The notes below the pieces were generated by a model that saw only the letters and a list, made by a program, of their open reading frames with translations, was not told the origin of the DNA and made no database searches. Of a stretch of 64,000 nt of DNA, positions 47,355-57,228 are shown one piece after another (position 1 is the first letter of the stretch; every line of letters begins with the position of its first letter). The DNA is taken from contig LZRT01000036.1 of assembly GCA_002159075.1 (NCBI GenBank), positions 1 through 64,000 on the forward strand, in the 5' to 3' direction. The translations under genes were made by a program, and so were the position numbers. The stretch is from Bacillus thermozeamaize. GTDB taxonomy: Bacteria > Bacillota > Bacilli > ZCTH02-B2.

Positions 47355-48443
47355 TCACCGCTTGTATTTTTTCATAAACGAAGTATCGATGGCATGTTTC
47401 AGTTCCCAGCACCAGCTGCCGTGAAAAGATAAACCCCGGTAAAGCAAAAATGCTTCGCCGTCACCGGTAGACAAAATGGACAAATAATCCGATTGCGGTA
47501 TGTACGGCTTTAATGCCGTTCCCGATAAATACCGTCCCAGGTTGGTCCAAAGCACGGGAGCTTCCCGAACGGCATAAACGCCAGCTTTATGCAGCCAAGG
47601 ATATGGCTTGATGGCAATGCAATCGCCCGCCCCGAACACATTCTCATAGGTCACACACTGAAGACAATGGTTTACCAACAAATAGCCTTGGTTGTCCGTC
47701 GGGAAGCCGCTTTTCTGGAATAATGGCGGTGCTGCCGGTCCAGTTAGCCATATGAGTTGATCGTACGACACGGTTTTACCCGACTGCAGTTCCAGATGAT
47801 CTTTGCAGACTGAAACGACGGGATCATGTTGAATCAGGTGGATTCCTTTCTTATGGACAATCTCCGTCATGTGCCGGGTCACCTGTCTGCTTGCATGTTC
47901 CAATAATGGGCCTTTGCTGATTAACGTCACCGGTTGTTTAAAGCCCAGCCTTTTTCGACGGGCCTGAAGACTCAAAGCGATTTCAATGCCTGAAGCGCCT
48001 CCACCAGCTACGACGAGACGTTCCTTGGCAAGGAAGACATCCTTCAAACTGGGTATCAGATAATTGGGCTTGATGAAGGTGGCATGATCCAGCACACCCG
48101 GGATGTCCGTGTTTGCAATATGTGAACCGATATCAAAAGAAATCACATCGTAATCCATTCGTTGGCCGGTGGACGTGACCAGCTCCTGTCGTCCGGGATC
48201 CACGCTGACCACCGAAGCTTCCACAAAACGGACGCTCGCTGCAGCGCATAAACGGGCCAAATCAATCCGGATCTCCTCTGTTTCGTATCGCCCTTCCAAG
48301 TAACCCGAGAACATGCCGGAATAATATTGGTAACGATTCGGCGAGATCAGCACGACATGGGCGTTTGTCCACTTGTTCTTCTGAAGTTGTTTAAGAATAT
48401 AAACATGAGCGTGACCGCCACCGACAAGAACCACTTTTCTCAT
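47355..48443 (-). CDS. FAD-dependent pyridine nucleotide-disulfide-type oxidoreductase
   Basis: The 362-residue protein has an N-terminal FAD motif VVLVGGGHAHVYIL (4-17), a second Rossmann motif VVAGGGASGIEIALSL (about 144-159), and the C-terminal FAD motif VFGAGDCIAI (about 270). It resembles type II NADH dehydrogenases and sulfide:quinone reductases, and most closely the GGGHAHV group sometimes fused to SelD. Electron acceptor unknown. The likely ribosome site is GAGGTG, upstream of ATG 48443. Its promoter and palindromic operator are shared in form with the MFS gene at 51300. Confidence 0.82.
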   Translation of the reverse strand: MRKVVLVGGGHAHVYILKQLQKNKWTNAHVVLISPNRYQYYSGMFSGYLEGRYETEEIRIDLARLCAAASVRFVEASVVSVDPGRQELVTSTGQRMDYDVISFDIGSHIANTDIPGVLDHATFIKPNYLIPSLKDVFLAKERLVVAGGGASGIEIALSLQARRKRLGFKQPVTLISKGPLLEHASRQVTRHMTEIVHKKGIHLIQHDPVVSVCKDHLELQSGKTVSYDQLIWLTGPAAPPLFQKSGFPTDNQGYLLVNHCLQCVTYENVFGAGDCIAIKPYPWLHKAGVYAVREAPVLWTNLGRYLSGTALKPYIPQSDYLSILSTGDGEAFLLYRGLSFHGSWCWELKHAIDTSFMKKYKR

Positions 48444-48489
48444 CTCAGCACCTCATCGCGGAACCGTTCTTCATCCCATGCACGAATCT

Positions 48490-48545
48490 ATTTTAGCGCA
48501 AAAAAAGTCATGTTCAAATTAGTTTACATAAGATATGTTATGTAA
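48490..48545 (-). promoter_or_regulatory. Promoter and palindromic operator of the FAD oxidoreductase gene
   Basis: On the - strand the -35 is TTGAAC (48517-48512), the spacer is 16 bases, and the -10 is TAAAAT (48495-48490). Six bases upstream of the -35 lies a perfect dyad, TTACATAA-N6-TTATGTAA (48524-48545), centred about 52 bases upstream of the expected transcription start. A near-copy precedes the MFS gene. Confidence 0.75.
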
Positions 48546-48703
48546 CAATGTTTTTTCGCATGATGGTTGCGCAATCATCCTCGATTGAAATGAATTTGAG
48601 TTTTAAAATGGATTTAATTTTAAAAATAAACAAAAATAGTCATCGCTGTTCGCCTCCCCTCCCCTCCCCTCTTCTCTTTATGAACGTTCTCTGTGTAAGG
48701 AAC

Positions 48704-49348
48704 TTATCCATGCCCATAGCCGTAACCCGGGTGGGTTTGGATCCACTCGCGCAATTCCGCCAGCGCTTCCCGATACGGTGTGACGGCATAGGTGAAATCG
48801 GCACGGGTGTTGAGCAAGCTCTTGTCGGAGATGATCCCGTCGTAAGGATATATCGTGACGTCATCGCAGCCAAACGCCTCCTTGAGCCAAACCAGCAACT
48901 GATACTTGGATATTTTTCCAGGTTCTGCCAGATGTACCAATCCGGCAATCATCGGTTTTTGCAGCACCCAGTCGATCGCCTTGGCCAATTCCAGCGTGGT
49001 CACGCCGTTCCAGAATACCCTGCGGTAGCCCCGCACCACCCCTTTCTGCTTCATGAACCAGTGGAACAACCCGATGCCGTCCTTGAGCTCGGGACCGATG
49101 ATGGACGTGCGTATGGTGAGATGGCCGCCATACGTCACCTCTCCCAGGCATTTGGTCTTGGCGTAAGCGGTCGTGCCGTCGGTGACATCTTGCTCGGCAT
49201 ATTCCCCCCTCTGGCCTGAAAAGACGCAGTCCGTGCTGATGTGGATCAACTGAAAGCCCATTTTTTCACCCAGCCGAGCCAACTGGTGGGGAAACAAGCT
49301 GTTGACGCAAATCACTACAGGTACCCGCAATTTCACCCCACCCGGCAC
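48704..49348 (-). pseudogene. Truncated RmlD-like dTDP-4-dehydrorhamnose reductase
   Basis: The frame encodes the C-terminal 200 residues of an RmlD-type SDR: CVNSLFPHQLARL, LIHISTDCVFSGQRGEY and the YAKTKCLGE (YxxxK) catalytic motif. The N-terminal NAD-binding GxxGxxG domain (about 85 residues) is missing; upstream sequence does not continue it. There is no good ribosome site. It appears to be cut by a deletion or rearrangement near 49348. The intact enzyme would make dTDP-rhamnose for cell-surface or spore polysaccharide. Confidence 0.75.
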
Positions 49349-49698
49349 ACAAGATCTCCCTTTCCTTCGAGATAACGCTTCGTGAACTGCCCGGCCTCAC
49401 AGATGAATACCGCCTCATTCTGCATAACGCGCTGGGTGCCATCGTCTTTGACACCGGGTTCAAGACAGTTCCGGATGCCTACCTCATCGTGCAAGACTGT
49501 ATCACTTTCCCGGATGTCATTTCGCCGCCATATGTGCCTTAAACAACCGATTACGCACAAACATACGGAAGAACAACAGATTTTCCCGATATTTCCATGT
49601 TAAGAAAAGAGAAAGTTCCTTCGTTGTCTTTATGCACACTTTCCTCCTTGTTACATATGTCTATAGGGAAAAGTACGGGGAATGGAGGAAAATATGCT
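49349..49698. other. Gene-free stretch with short open frames
   Basis: From about 49354 to 49542 the + strand has an open frame (containing LRELPGLTDEYRLILHNAL) without a start site. The - strand is also open (to 49560). Neither is recognised. This may be part of a decayed gene at the junction that truncated the RmlD fragment. GGAGG (49684-49688) belongs to the next gene. Confidence 0.3.
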
Positions 49699-51268
49699 AT
49701 GTTACAAAAAAAGAAACCCTCCGGCAAGCTGCAACTTATTAAAGAACAGATGTCCGCGCTAAAACGGCAACGCGCCTATTATGAAGCAAAAGCGACGCAA
49801 TACAGCGAGGAACTCAATGATCTGAAAGAAAGATTGAGGGAAAGTCTCCAACGTGATCACGAAACCAGCAAGCAGATGGAGCAGTTAAACGCCATGCTCA
49901 GGCGATACCAAGACAAAGAAAAAGAATGGAACCGCGTCGTCGAACGATTAAACGGCAGGATCAACGACTTTGAAAAAAGGGAGGCAGATTACCTAAACTT
50001 TCTTGAACAAAAGGAAAAAACCATTGCCCAGTATCAAAAGAAGCTGGACACATGGGAAAAAAGACTGGAAGAATTCAATGAACTCAAAAAGTCTTCAGAA
50101 ACGAAAAATACAGCGGACTATCAAAAAGACGAATCAATTGCCCATTATCATTCTCTTGAAGCAAAATTGAACCAAGCATTGGAAAAGCTTAACCAAGAGA
50201 TTGAGAAACACCGGCAAAAGGAGGCGGAATACCGGCAACAATTTGCTCATCTAAACCAGCATCTTGCTGCTTACCAGGAAAAAGATACTGAGCACAGCAG
50301 ACTCCTGGAACAAGTGGAAACATCGTATTGTAAACTTCTCGCCCAAAAAGACGAAGAACTACGCCAGCTGACCGAACAAAAAGAAGACCTAATCCGGCGT
50401 CTTGAAGCTCAACAAGCTGAATCGCAACAACAACTTGCCCAACTCAATCAGCAACTCGCGGCCTGCCAGGAAAAAGAAACCGAATATAGCCACCTCTTGG
50501 AGCAAACAGAAGCGAAATACAGAAAGCTGATTGAGCAAAAGGAAGCAGAATTATTACAGATTCTGGAACAAAAAGGTGAAGTGTACCCCCAACTGGCCGA
50601 AGAAAATGACGACTTGAACTGAAATCTTGAAGCTCAACAAGCCGATTTGCAACAGCAAGTCACCCAGCTCAGCCAGCAACTTGCCGCCTATCAGGAAAAA
50701 GAAGCCGAGTATCTCCGCTTGAAGACAAGGACCTGCAACACCGACAACTTCTGGCGCAAAAAGAAAGAGAATTCCGGGAACGTCTAGATCAAAAGGAAGC
50801 AGAATTTTTCCGGCAATTGCATCAAAAAATCGAACAACACCGCTTGCCAACTACCAGGAAAAGGAATCTGAAGCTCTTAAATTGCTAGATGAAATGGGTG
50901 AAAAACGCAGGCAACTTTTAGCGAAAAAAGAGACGGAATTTAACAAACTGCTCGAACAAAAGGACAAGGAATACCGGCAGTTGCTGCAACAAAAAGACGA
51001 CATGATCACCCACTACGAAGAAAAGGAGTTGGAGTGGCAACGAGCAATGGAACAACTGCACCGACGAATCAAGGAACTTGAAGAAAAAGAAACGAAAAAC
51101 AAGAATGCGATTAGCGATTATCAGGAAAAGGAGTCAAAATACAAGAAAGCTTTGGAGCAAAACAGCTTCGCGGAACCAAAGGAAGTTGCCGTAGACCTTC
51201 AACCGACGGTCGGGTGCTTTCGCATTCGGGAGAAGCAAGCCATCCCCCTGCCTGTATTCATTTATTGA
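49699..51268 (+). pseudogene. Broken long coiled-coil protein gene
   Basis: ATG 49699 with GGAGG upstream opens 307 codons of pure coiled coil (rich in LEQKExE, QQLAQLNQQLAA, QEKE). An in-frame TGA (50620-50622) then interrupts, followed by the same kind of sequence (LEAQQADLQQQ). The frame shifts near 50720 (to EDKDLQHRQLLAQKEREF) and again near 50840, and continues as DEMGEKRRQLLAKKETEF to TGA 51268. Bases 50401 and 50626 start two copies of a repeat of 225 bases (75 codons). The intact product would be about 520 residues. Function unknown. Confidence 0.8.
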
Positions 51269-51299
51269 AGATAACAATGAGGATGTGGCCCCTTGCTTT

Positions 51300-52487
51300 T
51301 CACAACTGTGATGAGTACGGGGCCCACTTTTTCTCATGTGTAACAAAGGCAAACAGCAGCATGACGGACAGCAACGTAATACAGGCGGTGACAACAAATG
51401 GCAGGGGAATATTGGCCGAATACATGAACGTCGCCAAAAGCGGCCCCACGATTCTCCCCAGGTTATCCATCGATGAAATCAAGCCTGTTGCCACCCCATG
51501 CCCCGTGGTGGTTTTTTTTGTGATCAGCGAAGTGATGCAGGGGCGGATGAGGGTGTTGCCTGCACCGAAAATCACCACAAAAAGCGTAGCTGTCCAAAAG
51601 TTGGACGAAAAGAGAATCAGAATCATGCCGATGGAAGACACAATGAGCCCGATGCCTACCGTGCGCAGTTCATGTTCAGGTTTAATCCGCCGCACCACTC
51701 CTCCTTGAATCAAAGCGCCGACCAGCCCGCTAATGAGCAGGATCAGTCCGATCTGAGAAGGAGTGGCATGGATTTTCACCATTTGAAAATATTGAAGTGT
51801 CGCCTCAAGTCCGGCAAGACCATAGGAGCCGATAAAAGAAACCACGTAAAGGTACTTCAATGATCCGGAAAATGCTTTCCAACGGGATGTTTTTTGGGTG
51901 GCACGCTTTTTCTGTCGAGCGGCGGACGGCAACGACTCGTCCAAATAAAAAAACGCAAACAGGGTTAACAGAAGAGAAAGTGCCGATGCCACAAAAAAGG
52001 GAACGGCCAGGCCAAAATGGCTGAGAAACCCGCCGACAGCAGGACCGATGATAAACCCGAGACCAATGGACATTCCTGCCAGGCCCATCCCTTTGGTTCG
52101 CTCTTCATCACTGGTGATATCGGCCACATAAGCCATGGCCACCGATGTGGCGGCACCGGAGAAACATCCCCCCAGGATGCGCGATATGTACATTAACCAG
52201 AGCTTATCTGTTGCCATGCCGAACAAAAAGAAGCTGATGCTGTATCCGACAAGTCCCATGATAATCAATGGCCGCCTTCCGTATCGATCCGATAACCCTC
52301 CCCAGATTGGAGAAAGGATAAAAGAAAAGAAGGCATAAATCGATAACAGCCATCCCAGGTGATAAGGCGCAGCTCCCACCTCTTGAACCAACACGGGCAT
52401 CACAGGAATGATCAGACCAAAACCGATAAAAATCGTGATTAAAAGCAACATCACGATACCCATTCGCTTATCCAATGTTTTAGCCAA
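51300..52487 (-). CDS. MFS multidrug-type exporter (DHA1 family)
   Basis: The 395-residue protein has about 12 membrane segments. Motif A GGLSDRYGRRPL is at about 62-73. Motif C, GLGFIIGPAVGGFL (about 140-153), is the mark of proton-driven antiporters. It resembles NorA/Bmr/TetA-type exporters; the substrate cannot be told. The promoter and operator (52567-52623) match those of the FAD oxidoreductase at 48443, so the two are probably induced together. Confidence 0.9.
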   Translation of the reverse strand: MAKTLDKRMGIVMLLLITIFIGFGLIIPVMPVLVQEVGAAPYHLGWLLSIYAFFSFILSPIWGGLSDRYGRRPLIIMGLVGYSISFFLFGMATDKLWLMYISRILGGCFSGAATSVAMAYVADITSDEERTKGMGLAGMSIGLGFIIGPAVGGFLSHFGLAVPFFVASALSLLLTLFAFFYLDESLPSAARQKKRATQKTSRWKAFSGSLKYLYVVSFIGSYGLAGLEATLQYFQMVKIHATPSQIGLILLISGLVGALIQGGVVRRIKPEHELRTVGIGLIVSSIGMILILFSSNFWTATLFVVIFGAGNTLIRPCITSLITKKTTTGHGVATGLISSMDNLGRIVGPLLATFMYSANIPLPFVVTACITLLSVMLLFAFVTHEKKWAPYSSQL

Positions 52488-52566
52488 TGCGTGTAGCCCC
52501 CTGCCTGAAGTAAAATAGAGAACGTGTCATAGAGACCCGGTTGTCGCGCAAACGCGTTACAACCCT

Positions 52567-52623
52567 ATTTTAGCTGAAAGCGACGTCATATTCAAAAAAG
52601 TTAACATAAGATATATTATGTAA
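52567..52623 (-). promoter_or_regulatory. Promoter and palindromic operator of the MFS gene
   Basis: On the - strand the -35 is TTGAAT (52595-52590), the spacer is 17 bases, and the -10 is TAAAAT (52572-52567). The dyad ACATAA-N6-TTATGT lies at 52604-52621. The 38 bases from the -35 region through the dyad match those at 48508-48545 except at five positions. Confidence 0.75.
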
Positions 52624-52671
52624 TTAATTCATGTCGAACAAGATGAAGATGACACATATGCGGCAAATGGA

Positions 52672-52699
52672 AAAGGAAGCCTCGTGTCCGGCTTCCTTT
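52672..52699 (-). terminator. Intrinsic terminator of transketolase
   Basis: AAAGGAAGCC and GGCTTCCTTT form a 10-bp stem with an 8-base loop. It may work on both strands. Confidence 0.75.
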
Positions 52700-52729
52700 C
52701 ATTGTGTTCAGTGAATCATGACAAAAAGG

Positions 52730-54748
52730 TCATTCAGAGGGGTTCAGCAATCGTTTCATTTTTTCCACCACGTGTTCGACTGTAAAACCGAACTCTTTCA
52801 TTACCCGCTCTCCTGGCGCAGATGCGCCGAAGGTGTCAATGCCAAGGATCGCTCCTTTATCCCCAACGTATCTCTCCCAACCCAATGGGCGGGCCATTTC
52901 AATCGCCAAACGGGCTGTGATGGAAGGCGGCAACACCGAATCCCTGTAGCTTTGATCTTGTCGTTCAAAAAGCTCCCAGCTCGGCATGCTGACCACACGC
53001 ACCGGGTAGCCTTCCGACAACAGTTGTTGCTGCGCGCGCAGTGCCAGTGATACTTCAGAACCCGTTGCGAGAAGGATGCCCTGCGGATATTCCTGAGGTT
53101 CGCTGAGAATGTACGCCCCCTTTTCAAAGTAATCGGGCGCCCTCTCCTTCGTCCCTTCCAGAATGGGAAGGTTCTGCCTGGTGAGAATCATGGCAACGGG
53201 ACCATCCGCCTTTTGAACAGCAAAACGGTAGGCGGCAGCTGTCTCGTTGGCATCAGCCGGGCGAAGCACATACAGTCCCGGAATGGCGCGAAGAGATGGC
53301 AGATGTTCGATCGGCTCATGTGTCGGTCCATCCTCTCCGACGGCGATGCTGTCATGGGTGAACACATAAACGACAGGCAATTTCATAATCGCCGCAAGGC
53401 GGATTGCCGGCCGCAAATAGTCGGAGAAGACGAGAAAGGTGCCGCCATAGACACGAACGCCCCCGTGCAGCAACATGCCATTGAGCGCCGCGCCCATCGC
53501 ATGTTCACGCACGCCAAACCAGATGTTCCGTCCGGTGTAGTCCGGCGCGCGAAACGTTTCTTCTCCCTTCAGGAGCGTCTTGTTGGATGAAGCCAAATCG
53601 GCCGAACCGCCAATCAACGTCGGCAAGCGGCGGGCAATCGCGTTGAGAATCTCGCCGGAGGCTGAACGGGTCGCAATGGCTTTATCCGATACGGAGTAAG
53701 ACGGTATTTCATCATCCCATCCGGCGGGCAGCTGGCCATTTATCGCCAGTTTCAATTGTGCCGCCAGTTGCGGGTGCGCTTCCTCATAAGCGCGCAATTT
53801 TTCCAGCCAGGCGGCCTCCTCTTGCTCGCCGCGTCTCTTCACTTTAGCAAAGAGCTCCCTTACTGCTTCAGGAACATAAAACGGCTCTTCACCCGGCCAA
53901 CCATAGGCCTCCTTGACACGCTTGACCTCTTCCGTACCGAGAGGCGCCCCATGGACGTCCGATTTGCCTGCCTTGTTGGGACTTCCATAACCAATGACAG
54001 TACGGATTTCAATCAATGTCGGACGTTCCTGTTCCTTCCTGGCCTGATCGATCGCCTCATAAATCGCCTGAATATCATTTCCGTCTTCCACCCTCATGTA
54101 CTGCCAGCCATATGCTTCAAAGCGTTTGGCGATATCATCAGTAAATGCATGGCTGGTCTCGCCGTCCAGAGAGATCTGGTTGGAATCATACAGCACGATT
54201 AGACGCCCCAACTTCAGGTGTCCTGCCAGGGAAGCGGCTTCGCTGGAAATTCCCTCCATCAGATCGCCATCCCCGCAGAGGACATATGTATAGTGGTCAA
54301 TGATGGTGTGACCAGGCCGGTTGTATATAGCGGCCAGGTGGCGTTCTGCCATCGCCATGCCGACGGCCATGCCAATTCCTTGCCCAAGCGGACCGGTCGT
54401 GGCCTCAACGCCTGGTGTGTGTCCGTATTCCGGGTGGCCAGGGGTGATGCTGTTCCACTGGCGAAATTGCTTAATATCTGACAATTCAATGGGATAGCCA
54501 CACAGGTGAAGCAGACTGTACAGCAACATGGACCCATGTCCCGCCGACAGGACAAAGCGATCCCGGTTGAACCAGGATGGATTGGCCGGATTATGCTTCA
54601 TCAGCTTTGTCCAGAGAACATAAGCCATGGGCGCTGCCCCCATCGTGATCCCTGGGTGTCCGGAGTTGGCCTGTTCGATTGCGTCAATAGAAAGGGTTCG
54701 AATGGTGTTGATAGCCAACTGTTCAATCGATGGATCGACAGTCGTCAT
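52730..54748 (-). CDS. tkt: Transketolase
   Basis: The 672-residue enzyme of the pentose phosphate pathway has [14 protein letters not shown] (about 27-40), the thiamine diphosphate motif [21 protein letters not shown] (about 155), [15 protein letters not shown] (about 408) and [20 protein letters not shown] (about 464). The N-terminal start ATG 54748 has AGGAGG upstream. Position downstream of lexA is shared with B. subtilis. Confidence 0.97.
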   Translation of the reverse strand: MTTVDPSIEQLAINTIRTLSIDAIEQANSGHPGITMGAAPMAYVLWTKLMKHNPANPSWFNRDRFVLSAGHGSMLLYSLLHLCGYPIELSDIKQFRQWNSITPGHPEYGHTPGVEATTGPLGQGIGMAVGMAMAERHLAAIYNRPGHTIIDHYTYVLCGDGDLMEGISSEAASLAGHLKLGRLIVLYDSNQISLDGETSHAFTDDIAKRFEAYGWQYMRVEDGNDIQAIYEAIDQARKEQERPTLIEIRTVIGYGSPNKAGKSDVHGAPLGTEEVKRVKEAYGWPGEEPFYVPEAVRELFAKVKRRGEQEEAAWLEKLRAYEEAHPQLAAQLKLAINGQLPAGWDDEIPSYSVSDKAIATRSASGEILNAIARRLPTLIGGSADLASSNKTLLKGEETFRAPDYTGRNIWFGVREHAMGAALNGMLLHGGVRVYGGTFLVFSDYLRPAIRLAAIMKLPVVYVFTHDSIAVGEDGPTHEPIEHLPSLRAIPGLYVLRPADANETAAAYRFAVQKADGPVAMILTRQNLPILEGTKERAPDYFEKGAYILSEPQEYPQGILLATGSEVSLALRAQQQLLSEGYPVRVVSMPSWELFERQDQSYRDSVLPPSITARLAIEMARPLGWERYVGDKGAILGIDTFGASAPGERVMKEFGFTVEHVVEKMKRLLNPSE

Positions 54749-54831
54749 GAAAAAGATGCCTCCTGTACCTACAGATACTCAATCCTCTTTTATGATAACT
54801 GAACCAGATCCAAAATGCATCTGTTAAAAAA

Positions 54832-54857
54832 TAAAAAAGACACCGCGATGGGTGCCT
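54832..54857 (-). terminator. Intrinsic terminator of the fabG-had operon
   Basis: On the - strand AGGCACC and GGTGTCT form a stem followed by six T. It lies just after the last gene of the operon. Confidence 0.75.
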
Positions 54858-54876
54858 CTGGAAAATTTTAAAGCGT

Positions 54877-55302
54877 TTATTCAAAAAATTTTACCTTGGC
54901 CGATCCTGCTGTAACCACTTCGCCTTTTTGATTCACGGCCGCGATGTCAAATGTGGCGATTTTGCCTTCATCACCCTCGTTCACAGCGGTCACCTTGCCG
55001 CGGCAAGTGAGGACATCCCCCGGCTTAACCATGCGTTGGAACCGCACCTTTATCTGCTTGATATCGGCATTGACTCCCACAAGCGCACGAACATATTGTC
55101 CCAAAAATCCCATGCTCAACATTCCGTGGGCAATGACACCATCCAAGCCGGCTGACTGGGCAAAACTGTCCACGGTATGTAGCGGGTTAAAATCTCCGGA
55201 TGCTCCGGCATACTTTACCAGCTGGACGCGGTCTATAGGGGGCTTCTCCAGCGCCTCCAATTCCATTCCTTCCTGCAGGTCTGAAAACGTCAACACTTTC
55301 AT
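54877..55302 (-). CDS. MaoC-type dehydratase, catalytic HadB-like subunit
   Basis: This 141-residue hotdog-fold protein has the hydratase motif GDFNPLH (Asp and His about 36-42) and GVIAHGMLSMGFLG (about 54). It would hydrate or dehydrate 3-hydroxyacyl thioesters. GGGAGGCAACC precedes ATG 55302. It is the last gene of a fabG-hadA-hadB-like operon, 16 bases after its partner. Whether the substrate is carried on CoA or ACP cannot be told. Confidence 0.87.
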   Translation of the reverse strand: MKVLTFSDLQEGMELEALEKPPIDRVQLVKYAGASGDFNPLHTVDSFAQSAGLDGVIAHGMLSMGFLGQYVRALVGVNADIKQIKVRFQRMVKPGDVLTCRGKVTAVNEGDEGKIATFDIAAVNQKGEVVTAGSAKVKFFE

Positions 55303-55318
55303 CCTGGTTGCCTCCCCG

Positions 55319-55768
55319 TTAAATGTCTTGTCTGTACACGATGGTTGAACGGCCGGTTACGACAGGCTGATTATCGATATCCCTGGCAACGGTTTCAATG
55401 ATAATGAACGTCATCCGGCCAGAGCTTCCTTGACGATCGAATACATCCGTAATTTCGCTTTGGACCCAATACTTGTCTCCCGGACGCATGGGCCTGTGAA
55501 AGATGTATTCCTGCTCCCCATGCAATACCCGGCGCATTTCAAACCCTGGAACATCTTTTAAAGGGCTGGGCGCGTTCATCGTCAGTGTGGTTGCAAATGT
55601 AGGGGGCGCGATAATCCCTCGGTACGGAGTCGACACCGCATACGCTTCATCTACATACAGGGGACAATCATCCCCTACCGCTTCGGCAAAACGGCGGATA
55701 TGCCCTTTTTCCACTTCAATGGTATAAACTTCCGTTTTTCTGCCGATGAGACTCTTGTCGATCGCCAT
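55319..55768 (-). CDS. MaoC N-terminal-type dehydratase, HadA-like partner
   Basis: This 149-residue FAS1-like dehydratase domain begins SLIGRKTEVYTIEVEKGHIRRFAEA and has GIIAPPTFATTL near 50. At the catalytic position it has GDDCPLY, with Tyr where the active subunit has His, so it is probably the non-catalytic half of a heterodimer, as with mycobacterial HadA. GAGGTGG precedes ATG 55768. Confidence 0.85.
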   Translation of the reverse strand: MAIDKSLIGRKTEVYTIEVEKGHIRRFAEAVGDDCPLYVDEAYAVSTPYRGIIAPPTFATTLTMNAPSPLKDVPGFEMRRVLHGEQEYIFHRPMRPGDKYWVQSEITDVFDRQGSSGRMTFIIIETVARDIDNQPVVTGRSTIVYRQDI

Positions 55769-55812
55769 GGTTGTACCACCTCTGCGTTCTTTTATAGGAT
55801 TTTCACTCGCCT

Positions 55813-56574
55813 TTAGACCGTAGGCCGGCCGGCTACATAAATGATCTGTCCAGTGACGTATTCCGCCTCTTTGGAAGCCAGAAATGCGGCCACATTGGCA
55901 ATATCTTCCGGCGTACCAACCCGTTTGATCGGATTGCGCTTGACAAATTCTTCAATCATAGTCTCGAAGGAAATACCCATTCTTTCCGCAGTGGCCCGGG
56001 TCATCTCTGTCTGGATAAACCCAGGGGCGATAGCATTGACGGTAATGCCGTAAGGTCCCAATTCGATGGCCATTGTCCGGGTCATGCCCTGTATGCCCGC
56101 TTTGGCCGCCGAATAGTTAACCTGCCCCCTGTTTCCCAAGGCGGATGTGGAAGAAAGATTGATTATTCTGCCGTATTTTTGCGGAACCATGTATTTTTGC
56201 GCTTCCCTCGAGCACAAAAACGTCCCTTTCAAGTGAATGTCAATCACAGTGTTCCAGTCGTCTTCGGTCATTTTATACAGGAGATTGTCGCGTATCACAC
56301 CGGCATTATTGACAAGAATGTCCAGCTTGCCATACTGCTCCACCACTTTTTTGATGCTCGCTTCCACCTGCTCAGCATTGGACACGTCACATGCCAAGGC
56401 TAAACCTTCCCCGCCAGCGGAACGGATCTCTTGAACCACCGTCTCTGCGCCATCCAGATTCAGATCAAATACGCCGACACGAGCCCCTTCAGAAGCCAAC
56501 CTGCGGGCAATAGCTGCCCCGATACCGCGTGCCGCGCCGGTGACGATGGCCACCTGTCCGTCAAATCTTCCCAT
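55813..56574 (-). CDS. 3-oxoacyl reductase, FabG-type SDR
   Basis: The 253-residue SDR has TGAARGIGAAIARRL (12-26), NNAGVIRDN (about 90), catalytic Ser in NLSSTSALGNRGQ and YSAAK (about 154), and a C-terminal VTGQIIYVAGR. It probably reduces 3-oxoacyl-CoA or -ACP to the (R)-3-hydroxyacyl form used by the hadA/hadB-like dehydratase encoded next. GAGGGGAAAG precedes ATG 56574. It is one of two FabG-like genes in the window. Confidence 0.92.
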   Translation of the reverse strand: MGRFDGQVAIVTGAARGIGAAIARRLASEGARVGVFDLNLDGAETVVQEIRSAGGEGLALACDVSNAEQVEASIKKVVEQYGKLDILVNNAGVIRDNLLYKMTEDDWNTVIDIHLKGTFLCSREAQKYMVPQKYGRIINLSSTSALGNRGQVNYSAAKAGIQGMTRTMAIELGPYGITVNAIAPGFIQTEMTRATAERMGISFETMIEEFVKRNPIKRVGTPEDIANVAAFLASKEAEYVTGQIIYVAGRPTV

Positions 56575-56683
56575 CTCTTTCCCCTCTTTCTTTTTCTCTG
56601 GAAAGCTCCATGTTTAAAACGTTTTTTTAACGTTGCCAATATTAGTTATATCACAATTCAAAGACTTCAGCAAGAATCATAAC

Positions 56684-57184
56684 TTAATTCTCATTTCCCG
56701 TTTCCTGGGAAAAATGCTTGTTCATCAGATAGTTTAGAAATCCGCGGCATCCAGCTTCAACCAGTTCGTACACTTCTGAAAACCGCCCGTCATAATAAGG
56801 ATCGGGCACCTCGGAATGCCCTTTTTCCGGCGCAAACTCCATCAGCAGCCGCACCTCGGCGCGATGGCGCTCCAACTTGCGGGCCAGTTCCCTGACTCCT
56901 CGTAAATTGGACCGATCCATGACAAGAATGTAATCGAACGTGTTCAAATCCTCTTTCCTGATTTTACGGGCGATCAACCCGGATGGATCGATCTGCTTCT
57001 CTTTCAGGATGTTGCGCGTTCCTTCGTGAGGCGGGGAACCCACATGCCATCCTCCGAGACCCGCGGAATCGATCACGAAATGCTCAGTCAGGCCTTTTTC
57101 CCGAACGAGATGGCGAAAAATTGCTTCAGCCATCGGGGAGCGGCAGATGTTTCCCAAGCAAACGAACAATACGTGAATCTTCAT
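56684..57184 (-). CDS. Low-molecular-weight protein phosphatase
   Basis: The 166-residue phosphatase has the P-loop VCLGNICRSPMAEAIF (Cys about 8, Arg about 14) and the catalytic Asp in VPDPYYDGRF (about 130). It could be a tyrosine phosphatase or, like YwlE, an arginine phosphatase. GAGGTGG precedes ATG 57184; the frame runs further upstream without support. Confidence 0.92.
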   Translation of the reverse strand: MKIHVLFVCLGNICRSPMAEAIFRHLVREKGLTEHFVIDSAGLGGWHVGSPPHEGTRNILKEKQIDPSGLIARKIRKEDLNTFDYILVMDRSNLRGVRELARKLERHRAEVRLLMEFAPEKGHSEVPDPYYDGRFSEVYELVEAGCRGFLNYLMNKHFSQETGNEN

Positions 57185-57228
57185 CAGCTTTGCCACCTCT
57201 TTTTGCATGCTCCGGATGTATCCACTCA

